The position numbers were made by a program, and so were the translations under genes. A DNA stretch of 21,708 nt from JBHJGU01 sp050331475. Lineage in GTDB: Bacteria > Pseudomonadota > Alphaproteobacteria > Caulobacterales > Maricaulaceae. Positions 1-7,021 of the stretch are shown here, piece after piece. The stretch's first letter is position 1; every line of letters starts with the position of its first letter. The notes under the pieces were generated by a model, which ran no database searches, was not told where the DNA came from, and saw nothing but the letters and a program-made list of their open reading frames with translations. The stretch is taken from NCBI GenBank assembly GCA_050331475.1, contig JBHJGU010000068.1, positions 1-21,708 of the forward strand, read 5' to 3'.

Positions 1-452
1 GGGGGGGGTTGCGGTTCGTGGTCGCTTTGACCCTCGGGCGACTGTTGCTATTGAGTTGAGGGGTAAGGCGGAAAGTCGCGCAAGCCATCCCCCCCCCTCC
101 ACGCAAAAACCGGAGAAGCTGTCCCCCCAACCCTTGCCGGCGTCGGAAAAGACCCTCTTAAGCGTCTGGTTTTGATCGGTTCTAAACCGCTAGGATTGCA
201 ACGAAAACGTGATTGACTTCACTTCTCGCTATGTCGTGCGAACACGGCGCCACAACGGAACATATTTTTAAGTTATAAATTCAATGAATTAATCCGATTT
301 AATCACTAACCTCCACCCAAGAAAATGTTAGGTTGCGTGAAAAGGGTTAATTCCCATTAATCAGACAACGCTTGGTGCGCAGTATATCGCTTAGATTGCA
401 TCTATCAATCTATGCAGGCTTAGCATTTATCAGGCGGATATGGGAGGCTCGG
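1..452. other. Upstream region of csgFG, no gene seen
   Basis: This stretch has no convincing coding region. It begins with a run of eight G and has a C/G-homopolymer-rich first 130 bases. It then becomes strongly AT-rich from about 260 to 360, which is typical of a promoter region in otherwise GC-rich DNA. A TATAAA occurs at 274-279, but I see no good -35 partner at the right distance. A small inverted repeat (TTAAT, 4-nt loop, ATTAA) lies at 347-360. The region most likely holds the promoter and regulator sites of csgFG, but no individual site can be named with confidence. Confidence 0.45.
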
Positions 453-902
453 ATGCACAACCGATTTCAACCAACCGCAAGCGGGCTCACCCTGGCCGGG
501 TTGGCGCTGGGCTTGGCGACCGTCAGCGCGGCGCCGGCGACCGCGCAAAGCTTCGTCTATCAGCCGGTCAATCCGTCCTTCGGCGGCAACCCGTTTAACT
601 CCAGCCATCTGATTGGCCTGGCGCAAATCCAAAACGATTTTGAGCCGCCCCTGGACCCTGCCTCGGGGCTGTCCGATGCGGACCGGTTTGTCCGGTCGCT
701 GGAAAGCCGGCTGTTATCGAGCCTCTCCCGGGACGTGACCGAGGCGATTTTTGGCGAGAACGCCGCCGAATTCGGCCGCGTCGTGTTTGGCGATCAAATC
801 ATTGAGTTCGAGCAGGGTTTGGAAAGCTTAAGACTGACGATCTTCGACCAATCCACTGGAACCTCGACGGAAATCGAAGTTCCGACGCTAATAACCGACT
901 AA
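453..902 (+). CDS. csgF: Curli assembly protein CsgF
   Basis: CsgF is a small secreted curli accessory protein. In the enterobacterial system it binds the CsgG pore and helps attach and localise the nucleator at the cell surface. The predicted 149-aa product has a signal peptide (residues 1-32, ending ATAQ) followed at once by the family hallmark region FVYQPVNPSFGGNPFN (about 34-49) and then SSHLIGLAQIQNDF, which matches the FRNPNFGGNP...LLNSAQAQN region known from CsgF. I chose ATG 453 because GGGAGG lies 5 nt upstream (442-447); upstream TTG/GTG codons would add residues before the signal peptide with no ribosome site. The gene is followed after 20 nt by csgG, so the two are very probably co-transcribed. 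The C-terminal half is less conserved and acidic. The family assignment is strong; the role is known from relatives only. Confidence 0.9.
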   Translation: MHNRFQPTASGLTLAGLALGLATVSAAPATAQSFVYQPVNPSFGGNPFNSSHLIGLAQIQNDFEPPLDPASGLSDADRFVRSLESRLLSSLSRDVTEAIFGENAAEFGRVVFGDQIIEFEQGLESLRLTIFDQSTGTSTEIEVPTLITD

Positions 903-922
903 ACAAGTGAGGTGGAACACGC

Positions 923-1843
923 GTGATGGCGGCGGTTTTGCGGATATTGGCCGGGTTTATTCTGGCGGGCGCTTTGGTGGCGGGATGTGCGAGCCCGCCC
1001 CAAGGCGTGTTTCAGCCGCAACTGGACTTCGACTCGAAGTCAAAGCGCCAGCTTAATGATTTGCCGCCGCCGCTCGCGCGCGTCTCCGCCGCGGTCTATA
1101 ACTTTTCCGATCAGACCGGCGCCTTGGCGCCCAGCGAAACCTTCCAAGCCCTGTCCAAAGCGATCACCCAGGGCGGGTCCTCCATGCTGGTGCGCTCGCT
1201 TCAGGAGGGCGGGCGGCGGTCCTGGTTCACCGTGGTGGAGCGGGAAGGCCTGTCCAACCTGCTCAAAGAACGCCAAATCATTCGCGAGATGCGCCAGCGC
1301 TATTTGGGCGAGACCAATATCGACCCCAACGCCTTGCCGCCCCTGTTACTCGCCGGGGTCTTGCTCGAAGGCGGGATCGTCGGGTTCGACACCAACACCT
1401 TTACGGGCGGCGCCGGCGCGCGGCTGTTGGGCATTGGCGGGTCGATCCAATACCGCCAAGACACGGTGAGCGTTTACCTGCGCGCGGTCTCGACCAAGAC
1501 CGGCGAAGTGCTCGCCACGGTGGTCACCCACAAAACCATCGTGTCGACTTTGCTGCAGGGTAACGCCTTCAAATTCATCAGCTTTGACGATTTGCTGGAA
1601 GCCGAAGCCGGGGTGACCCGCAATGAACCTCGGCAATTCGCCGTTCAGCAAGCGATCGACAAGGCCGTCTTCGCGCTGATCATCGAAGGCGCCAAGCTCG
1701 GGGTTTGGGAGTTCGCCGATCCCGTGACGGGTCAACAACTGATTAGCGATTACGACAACACGCCGCGCGGAGTTTGGTACAACGATGGCGGTAAGCCGGT
1801 ATACGCGCAATCGGCCGACTCAGGGAGCCAACGCTTGAATTAA
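923..1843 (+). CDS. csgG: Curli secretion channel lipoprotein CsgG
   Basis: CsgG is the outer-membrane lipoprotein that forms a nonameric pore and exports curlin subunits. The product (306 aa from GTG 923; ATG 926 is equally possible) has a lipobox LVAGC with Cys22, then segments that match CsgG: VYNFSDQTG, MLVRSL, WFTVVEREGL, NLLKERQIIREMR, LLEGGIVGFDTNTFTGG, GARLLGIGG, TGEVLATVVTHKTI and a C-terminal GVWEF. It is about 30 residues longer than the E. coli protein. GAGGTGG at 909-915 is the likely ribosome site. In E. coli the constriction is lined by Tyr51, Asn55 and Phe56; the matching stretch here reads GALAPSETFQALS, so these residues do not seem conserved (manual alignment). It lies in an operon with csgF and upstream of the curlin genes. 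Identity is strong. Confidence 0.93.
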   Translation: MMAAVLRILAGFILAGALVAGCASPPQGVFQPQLDFDSKSKRQLNDLPPPLARVSAAVYNFSDQTGALAPSETFQALSKAITQGGSSMLVRSLQEGGRRSWFTVVEREGLSNLLKERQIIREMRQRYLGETNIDPNALPPLLLAGVLLEGGIVGFDTNTFTGGAGARLLGIGGSIQYRQDTVSVYLRAVSTKTGEVLATVVTHKTIVSTLLQGNAFKFISFDDLLEAEAGVTRNEPRQFAVQQAIDKAVFALIIEGAKLGVWEFADPVTGQQLISDYDNTPRGVWYNDGGKPVYAQSADSGSQRLN

Positions 1844-1942
1844 CCCCGCGCCATCACAAGCCAGCCCCTTCACAGGAATGGAGAGGATTGAAACGCAAAG
1901 GTCACATAAATTCCAAACCCAAGAAACCCAAACCCAAGGATG

Positions 1943-1987
1943 GAGGAGGCGCCGAACCGGATTGGCAGCCGCGGCGAGCGCCTCCTC
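1943..1987. repeat. 10-bp perfect inverted repeat in csgA leader
   Basis: GAGGAGGCGC at 1943-1952 is exactly complementary to GCGCCTCCTC at 1978-1987, with 25 nt between. It can form a strong stem-loop in RNA or a cruciform in DNA. It lies about 100 nt after csgG and is not followed by a T-run. Confidence 0.6.
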
Positions 1988-2064
1988 ACAGTGGGAGCAT
2001 AACGACCGCGTTGGCGTCTACGTTATGCAATTGACGAGGGTATGGCGTTTAGCCGGTCCGGACA

Positions 2065-2082
2065 AGGCGCGAATTTGCGCCT
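2065..2082. promoter_or_regulatory. 18-bp near-palindrome, possible operator
   Basis: AGGCGCGAATTTGCGCCT is symmetric at 16 of 18 positions (arms AGGCGC/GCGCCT around a central AATT). It lies in the csgG-csgA gap. The symmetric form resembles a site for a dimeric regulator, but a simple hairpin is an equal alternative. No regulator can be named from the sequence. Confidence 0.4.
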
Positions 2083-2265
2083 CGGATTTTAGTCGGACCT
2101 GTGAGCGCGTGGCCATAGGCCGCCCGCACGCCGCCCTCCCCGCTCCCCTTTGGTTGGTTTCGACCGGCGCACCGCCGGGCTGAGAGGGCCGCTGTGACAC
2201 CCGGCCCGTTCAAAAGTTTCATCGTCGAGAACCGGTGGCAGCCGCGGCCCGACGGTGAAGTCCAG

Positions 2266-2285
2266 CGCTACGGATGGCCGTAGCG
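2266..2285 (+). promoter_or_regulatory. Leader hairpin upstream of csgA
   Basis: CGCTACGG, loop ATGG, CCGTAGCG form a perfect 8-bp stem with a tetraloop. It ends 45 nt before the chosen csgA start codon and so would be in the 5' untranslated region. It could stabilise the mRNA or affect translation. There is no T-run after it. Confidence 0.5.
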
Positions 2286-2330
2286 ACACCGACAGCCGCA
2301 CGGGATGCGGCGACCAAAAGGGAGCGTATG

Positions 2331-5102
2331 ATGCGTAAATTACTCTTGGCGTCCGCGTCTTTCGTCGTTTTCGGCGCAGGCGCGGCCATGGCGCAAACCG
2401 TGCCGACCGTGCCCCCCCTGCCCGCGGGGCTGATCCCGCCGGCGGTGTCCGACATTAGCCAGACCGGGGATGGAAACACCGCGGATGTGGATCAGGACGG
2501 CACCGAAGTCGTCTCGCTGATCGAGCAGTCGAGCTCTGACGGCCCAACGGAAGGCAATTTCGCCGAGGTCACACAAACCGACACGGGCTTGGCGCCGGGC
2601 GTTTTCGCCGTGCCGTCCAACCAGTCGATTATTAATCAAACCTCCGACGGATCTGGCGCGAACGCCAGCGCGACGGTGGACCAAAACACCACCGTGCTGC
2701 CAGGCGACTCCAACAGCGCGGAAATCAATCAGTTGTTTGACATGGCCGGATCCGGCGATGGCGACGGCTCGATTTTCGACGCCACGGCGAGCGTGGAACA
2801 AGACGGCACCGGCAGCATCGCCGCGATCTACCAAACCAACGCGCTCGACGAGTCCTCCGCCGCCATCACCCAAATCGGCGACGACGCCACCGCGGCTATC
2901 GAACAAACCGGCTCGAATAATGACGCCGACGTCAACCAAATGGGAGACGGGTCTTTAGCCTTGGTCAGCCAGGAAGGCGCCGACAACCTCGCCGATGTTG
3001 ATCAAACCGGCGAAGGCTCCTCGGCCACCGTCGTCCAAGACGGGTCGTCGAACACCGCGGTGGTGGATGATCGCGGCAACACGCTGGACACCACGGTCAA
3101 CCAAACCGGGATGTGGAACACCTCCATGGTCGTGGATGACGGAGACAGCAACACGCTGAGCGTTAATCAGACCGGCGAGATGAATGTCTCCGATATCACC
3201 TTGCTCGGCGGCGCAGACGGCAACACCCTAGATGTCGACCAAGACGGCGATAGGAACAGCTTCACCGGGACGGGCCTGGGCGGCTCGAACTCCACCTTCG
3301 CCATCGACCAAGACGGCGAAGACAATACGGCGACGCTGAGCAATAGCGGCGGCGACAGCAATACCGTCACCATCACCCAATCGTTGAACGCCAATGATGC
3401 GGGCGTTCTGCTCGCCGGCACGAACAATGACATCGATATCACCCAAACCAACGGGGCCGGCAACACGGGCAACCTCGCCAATGTGGATGCGGACGGCAAT
3501 TTGCTGGACATCGATATCAATCAAGACTCCTCCGGTGACACGGGCGTCATCCCGAACGAGGCGGATGTGTTCGCGCGAGGTGATAATAACCAAGTGCTGA
3601 TCGACCAAGAAATCGACAGCAACTTCGCCGACGTCGATGTGGCGGGTTCTGATAACATCATCAGTGTCAGCCAAATGAACATGGATGATAACGAGCCCAA
3701 CACAGCCGCCATCAATGTGGATGGTACAAACATTGATGTGGACGTGACCCAAGACTCCTCGGGCAACGATCCGGGCTTCTTCGGCCCGGGCGGCGTTAAC
3801 GACGCCCAAGTCGATGTGACCGGTGACAATAACGACGTCAGCATCGACCAACAGTTCGAAGATAATTTGGCCGATGTGGACGTCTCGGGCGGCGCAGACA
3901 GCACGATCGACATCCTTCAGACCAACGCCGCTGGCAATGAGCCGAACGACGCGTTTGTGTCCTTAACCGACACGGACGGAGCCGATGTGGACATCTCCCA
4001 AGACTCCACTGGCAATTTCGGCGGCGCCGGCAGCATCAATGAAGCCGACGTGTCGATCACGGGCGGTGACACCAACAGTGTCACCATCAACCAAGGGCTT
4101 GAAAACAACGACGCCCTTGTCACCCTGGTGAACAGCTCGGACAGCGACATCACCATCGATCAGATGAACGGCCCGGGCAATGAAGCCAATGACGCCTCGG
4201 TCGGCCTGACCGACGCGGTCAATGTTGATGTGACCATTAGCCAAGACACCACCGGCAGCTCGCTCGGCGACGGCAATGACGCCACGGTCACCGGCTCGGG
4301 GACCGATAACACAGTGGACATCACCCAGTCGTTCGAGAACAATTCCGCGCTGGTGGACATTAGCGGCACCGGCAACGACCTCGATATCGTCCAAGAAAAC
4401 GACGTCATCGATACCGGTAACCTCGCCGATGCGGTGGTCACCGGGGACGGCAACACGGTCGACATCTTCCAAAACGACGCGAGCATTGCGGACGTGGATG
4501 TGGCCGGGTCGTTGAACTTGGTCGACATCGACCAATTGTCCGACGGACTTGCTCCGGTGGTTAACTCCGTGGATGTCGACTCAACCGCTGGCTCTTCGGG
4601 CAATACGATCCTGATCACTCAGATCGGCTTCGGTGGGTCCACCGATCTGTTGGCCGATGGCGCAAACGGCTCGGTCAACGTGCTGCAAGGCGGCTTCCTG
4701 GGCAATGAGATCGACATCGAAATCGGCGGCGACGGCAACACCTCAAATGTCACGCAAAACGTTGCGGATGACGGGGTGACCAACGAGCTCTTTGGCTTCA
4801 ACGACGCCACGATCTTGCAAGACGGCATCGACGGCCTGATCAACATTGATCAGACCGGCTCTGACAACACGGCGAACGCAACCCAAACCGCGTTCGCTTT
4901 GAATGCGGTCTCCGACATCCTCCAGGACGGCTCGGATAACTTCGCAGACGTGACGCAGAGCGCTGCCGACGTGACCTCCTTGGTCAGCCAACTCGGCGAT
5001 CTGAACTCGGCGACCGTGACCCAGTCGGGCGCCGGTTTCACCTCCACCATCTCGCAAGTCGGTAACGGCAATACGGCGACGGTCAGCCAAGGCGCGCCGT
5101 AA
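2331..5102 (+). CDS. csgA: Giant acidic CsgA-like curlin repeat protein
   Basis: This is a predicted secreted amyloid subunit of 923 aa, about six times the length of E. coli CsgA (151 aa). A signal peptide (residues 1-22, ending AMAQ) is followed by a short Pro-rich linker and then about forty strand-turn units of the curlin type, with the recurring pattern x-V/I-x-Q-x-G-x-x-N (for example DISQTGDGNTADVDQDG and TATVSQ near the end). Units are about 20-22 residues at both ends. The middle (about 391-707) has a higher-order repeat of 76-84 residues. After the signal peptide I see no Lys, no Cys, three Arg, and very many Asp, so the mature chain is extremely acidic. ATG 2331 was chosen over ATG 2328 because AGGGAG (2319-2324) is then spaced 6 nt. 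A strong terminator follows. Asp replaces many of the Gln/Asn/Ser positions of enterobacterial CsgA, so calcium-influenced folding is possible but only inferred. The symbol marks family role; direct orthology is less certain. Confidence 0.85.
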   Translation: MRKLLLASASFVVFGAGAAMAQTVPTVPPLPAGLIPPAVSDISQTGDGNTADVDQDGTEVVSLIEQSSSDGPTEGNFAEVTQTDTGLAPGVFAVPSNQSIINQTSDGSGANASATVDQNTTVLPGDSNSAEINQLFDMAGSGDGDGSIFDATASVEQDGTGSIAAIYQTNALDESSAAITQIGDDATAAIEQTGSNNDADVNQMGDGSLALVSQEGADNLADVDQTGEGSSATVVQDGSSNTAVVDDRGNTLDTTVNQTGMWNTSMVVDDGDSNTLSVNQTGEMNVSDITLLGGADGNTLDVDQDGDRNSFTGTGLGGSNSTFAIDQDGEDNTATLSNSGGDSNTVTITQSLNANDAGVLLAGTNNDIDITQTNGAGNTGNLANVDADGNLLDIDINQDSSGDTGVIPNEADVFARGDNNQVLIDQEIDSNFADVDVAGSDNIISVSQMNMDDNEPNTAAINVDGTNIDVDVTQDSSGNDPGFFGPGGVNDAQVDVTGDNNDVSIDQQFEDNLADVDVSGGADSTIDILQTNAAGNEPNDAFVSLTDTDGADVDISQDSTGNFGGAGSINEADVSITGGDTNSVTINQGLENNDALVTLVNSSDSDITIDQMNGPGNEANDASVGLTDAVNVDVTISQDTTGSSLGDGNDATVTGSGTDNTVDITQSFENNSALVDISGTGNDLDIVQENDVIDTGNLADAVVTGDGNTVDIFQNDASIADVDVAGSLNLVDIDQLSDGLAPVVNSVDVDSTAGSSGNTILITQIGFGGSTDLLADGANGSVNVLQGGFLGNEIDIEIGGDGNTSNVTQNVADDGVTNELFGFNDATILQDGIDGLINIDQTGSDNTANATQTAFALNAVSDILQDGSDNFADVTQSAADVTSLVSQLGDLNSATVTQSGAGFTSTISQVGNGNTATVSQGAP
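3501..4451 (+). repeat. Four-copy ~79-residue super-repeat in the curlin gene
   Basis: Inside the curlin gene four longer units follow each other, starting at 3501, 3729, 3981 and 4218 and ending near 4451 (76, 84, 79 and 78 codons). Each begins with a D-I/V-x-I/V-x-Q-D-S/T-S/T-G block, then has a [G/N]-N-x-V-x-I-x-Q strand, an E-x-N-x-A-x-V-x-V block, and a D-I/V-x-Q-x-N block leading into the next copy. The copies differ enough that they look old and under protein-level constraint, not like a recent DNA duplication. Confidence 0.7.
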
Positions 5103-5120
5103 GCGATCCGGTCTCACTTC

Positions 5121-5159
5121 CCCGTCCGGCGGTTCGCCGCTGGGCGGGGGCTTTTTTTC
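5121..5159 (+). terminator. Intrinsic terminator after csgA-like gene
   Basis: CCCCGTCC pairs with GGGCGGGG around an inner GGCG/CGCC hairpin, and a run of seven T follows directly. This is a textbook rho-independent terminator 18 nt after the stop codon. Because the next curlin gene follows on the same strand without a clear new promoter, partial read-through could make the giant subunit mRNA more abundant than the downstream nucleator mRNA. Confidence 0.85.
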
Positions 5160-5200
5160 GTGCCCGCGGGACGGGCTCAGGCTTGGGGAGGTTGCGCGGA

Positions 5201-5926
5201 ATGGCCCGTTTTTTCACTAAAATCAGCGGTCTGGCGTTCGGAATGTTGGCGGTCGGACCCGCGACAAACGCTGACGCGCAAAGCCCTGCGAACATGGACC
5301 AAATCCAAGTTTTGTTGAGCCAGCCGTCGGACCCGCTCGCCCGCGCTGCGGCGCGGTCCCAGACAGGCGACGATCAAAGCCTCGACCTACAGGCCCAAGG
5401 AACCCACACGCACATCACCGTCGATCAGACCGGCCAGGGCCACAGCGCCGAACTGGTGGTCGAGGGCGATCACAACACCGCAACGCTTACCCAAACCGGC
5501 GCATACCATGACGCACGCCTAAGCGTGCGCGGGGAGGACAACCAAGCGCGTCTTTCGCAAACCGGCGAGGACCATCAAGCCAGGCTCAGCCAACAGGGCG
5601 GCTTTAATTACGGCCTTCTCGAGCAAACCGGATTTTTAAACGCGGCGTCTTTGTTTCAATTCGGCGAAGGCAATTTCGGACATATCCAGCAAAGCGATGA
5701 CAATAATCGCGCCCGCCTCTATCAGAATGGTGATAACAATTTCGGGGTTATTGAACAAACGGGGACCGGTAACGCCGCCGATCTGACCCAGTACGGCGAT
5801 AATCTGAGTTATTCCATTATTCAAAGCGGCGGCGAAGACGTGTCCGTGACCCAAACCGGCCAAGGCGCCAGCGTCGCCATTTACCAGACCAACCTTTACG
5901 CCCCGCTTCAAGGCGGAGGATCATAA
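5201..5926 (+). CDS. csgB: CsgB-like curlin repeat protein (likely nucleator)
   Basis: A 241-aa predicted secreted protein: signal peptide (1-27, ending ADAQ), a non-repeat stretch to about residue 60, then about a dozen curlin-type units of 20-22 residues such as TVDQTGQGHSAEL, TLTQTGAYHDARL, LSQTGEDHQARL, VIEQTGTGNAADL and VSVTQTG. It fits the size and architecture of CsgB/CsgA proteins better than the giant gene upstream. In contrast to that protein it has several Arg and many His (DARLSVRGEDNQARL, NNRARLYQ), so the two chains differ in charge. That fits, but does not prove, a nucleator/major-subunit pair. ATG 5201 is used; GGGGAGG at 5184-5190 is the likely ribosome site, with a rather long spacer of 10 nt. 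It is followed after 2 nt by the next gene. Which of the two is nucleator is an inference. Confidence 0.82.
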   Translation: MARFFTKISGLAFGMLAVGPATNADAQSPANMDQIQVLLSQPSDPLARAAARSQTGDDQSLDLQAQGTHTHITVDQTGQGHSAELVVEGDHNTATLTQTGAYHDARLSVRGEDNQARLSQTGEDHQARLSQQGGFNYGLLEQTGFLNAASLFQFGEGNFGHIQQSDDNNRARLYQNGDNNFGVIEQTGTGNAADLTQYGDNLSYSIIQSGGEDVSVTQTGQGASVAIYQTNLYAPLQGGGS

Positions 5927-5928
5927 CG

Positions 5929-6576
5929 ATGAGCGCGCGCGGACGGATCGTTGTTGCGTTGATCGCCTCGGCCGGCTGTTTGAGCTGCGCCTGGGGCGCA
6001 AGCAACCCAATTGACGCCGCGCCCAGCGCGGCGACGCCGCCGAAGAGCGCTGACATCCCGCTTCGCGTTGATCAGGCCCCGCCCGACCGGTCGTTAGCGC
6101 GCAACCCCGCCAGTGCGGACACCTTGGACGCCGGCGTCGCGCAGATCGGCGACCCCGCGCCTCCCAGCGCGGCGGTGGCCCAACCCCCGCTGTCGGCCGT
6201 GGAAATCTGCAACGAACCGACCCCTTACTTCCAAGCCTTGTGTATCCAATTGGCCGCGGAGAACCAACGCTTGCTGACGGCTGCGCTCGCCGAAGCCATC
6301 GTGCGGCGATCCTCTATGGGGCGGGCGGTGGTTTTCGGCCCCATGGGCGAACCCTTGATCGTCGCGGGCGAAACGGGGGCGTTCCGGCGACGGGTCGACG
6401 GCGATCTGATTGCCGATCTGCTCAAAGACAATCGCGCCCTTGAGGCCGACTCCGCCGCATCGGTGGCGGGCGAAACCCTCACCGATCCCAGCTTACCAAC
6501 GCCGGATTTGCTCAACGGTTTGACGCCGTCGACGCCGCCGCCCCCCTCACCGCCTTCGACCTCACCCCCGCTCTAG
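5929..6576 (+). CDS. Unrecognised secreted Pro-rich protein in curlin operon
   Basis: I do not recognise this 215-aa product. It has an N-terminal export signal (residues 1-24, ending WGA; Cys17 in ASAGC could be a weak lipobox). A low-complexity Ala/Pro linker runs to about 87, then there is a compact middle region (about 90-165) with two Cys (VEICNEPTPYFQALCIQLA) and a GRAVVFGPMGEPLIVAGETG stretch. The tail is rich in Pro/Ser/Thr (STPPPPSPPSTSPPL at the end). The start is 2 nt after csgB-like, with GGAGG inside that gene's end, and the csgH-like gene follows after 12 nt, so it is tightly embedded in the curli operon. It does not show CsgE features (no matching motif), though it sits where a missing CsgE-type accessory factor could be encoded. 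A periplasmic or surface accessory role is inferred from context only. Confidence 0.7.
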   Translation: MSARGRIVVALIASAGCLSCAWGASNPIDAAPSAATPPKSADIPLRVDQAPPDRSLARNPASADTLDAGVAQIGDPAPPSAAVAQPPLSAVEICNEPTPYFQALCIQLAAENQRLLTAALAEAIVRRSSMGRAVVFGPMGEPLIVAGETGAFRRRVDGDLIADLLKDNRALEADSAASVAGETLTDPSLPTPDLLNGLTPSTPPPPSPPSTSPPL

Positions 6577-6588
6577 GAGCCTTCGCCG

Positions 6589-6969
6589 ATGACTTCGAAA
6601 TGCGGACGCGCCGGTCAGTTGGGACTTGTGATTTCAGCCGTTTTCGGGGCCGGTGCGTTCCATCCCACCAACGACTTCGATGTTGAGATCCGATTGCGCC
6701 GCAGCGGTGACATCATTGAATTCACACCGATCCTCATAACGCGGTCGCCGACCCGGGTGCGCTATGTTTGGGAAATCGAACGGGTCGGCGGGACCAACGC
6801 GGCCACGACTCGCGCACGAGGGACCGCCGAGACGCTTCACGATCAGACCGAAGCCGTCTTGACGCGCACATCAATGAATTTGCGTCCGGGCGAACGCTTG
6901 CTCGCCACGCTGATCGTCACTCGAAGCGACGGACAGTCTTTGGAGCGGACCGTCGATGTCGGCGACTAG
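6589..6969 (+). CDS. csgH: CsgC/CsgH-like curli amyloid chaperone
   Basis: This 126-aa protein has an N-terminal hydrophobic segment (about 9-24) and then an all-beta, immunoglobulin-like pattern: DVEIRLRRSGDIIEFTPILI, VRYVWEIERVGG, ATTRARGTAE, AVLTRTSMNLRPGERLLATLIV and a C-terminal SDGQSLERTV. The order (strand, Y-x-W-x-I-x-x-x-G-G, N-L-x-P-G-x-R-x-x-A-x-L) resembles the alphaproteobacterial CsgH family, which like E. coli CsgC blocks curlin polymerisation in the periplasm. The CxC of CsgC is absent; the only Cys (Cys5) is in the signal region. AGGAG overlaps the stop of the upstream gene, giving translational coupling. The identification is from remembered family pattern plus operon context, so it is good but not certain. 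Confidence 0.7.
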   Translation: MTSKCGRAGQLGLVISAVFGAGAFHPTNDFDVEIRLRRSGDIIEFTPILITRSPTRVRYVWEIERVGGTNAATTRARGTAETLHDQTEAVLTRTSMNLRPGERLLATLIVTRSDGQSLERTVDVGD

Positions 6970-7018
6970 AACCGCTTCAGTTTATCGGAGTCGAGAAGCG
7001 GCTCTAAGTTTTTGGTTT
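6967..7018 (+). terminator. Intrinsic terminator of the curlin operon
   Basis: CCGCTTC (6972-6978) pairs with GAAGCGG (6995-7001), and after one mismatch the flanking TAGA/TCTA extends the stem by 4 bp, so the stem includes the csgH-like stop codon. TTTTTGGTTTTT follows. It should end most transcripts before the LysM gene. Confidence 0.7.
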
Positions 7019-7021
7019 TTC

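Larger units (their letters stand above)
1844..2330 (+). promoter_or_regulatory. Long structured csgG-csgA intergenic region
   Basis: This 487-nt gap has no gene I can support. A 101-codon open frame at 1878-2183 has no ribosome site and a composition unlike a real protein. The DNA holds several clear symmetric elements: a perfect 10-bp inverted repeat (1943-1952 with 1978-1987), an 18-bp near-palindrome (2065-2082), and a perfect 8-bp stem with a 4-nt loop (2266-2285) 45 nt before the csgA start. A sequence GAACCGG + TGGCAGCCGCGGC occurs twice (1954-1975 with a 2-nt insertion, and 2229-2248). I infer a leader and promoter that control the curlin gene separately from csgFG. No T-run follows the hairpins, so they do not look like classical terminators. 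Confidence 0.5.

Noticed and set aside
211..234. TTGACT ... TATGTC as a csgF promoter
   Set aside because: The spacer is only 11 nt, too short for a sigma-70 promoter.
1878..2183. 101-codon open frame between csgG and csgA
   Set aside because: No ribosome site, a low-complexity N-terminus, no recognisable motif, and it covers hairpin-rich DNA; most likely non-coding.
2340..4618. Several long - strand open frames opposite the curlin gene
   Set aside because: They mirror the repeat codons of the curlin gene and have no ribosome sites or export signals fitting a real gene.
2331..5102. Possible CRISPR or tandem DNA repeat array
   Set aside because: Periodicity is at protein level with variable spacing and codons; there are no identical repeats with unique spacers.
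5929..6576. CsgE assignment for the unknown operon gene
   Set aside because: None of the CsgE motifs I know are present and the Pro-rich tail does not fit; position alone is not enough.
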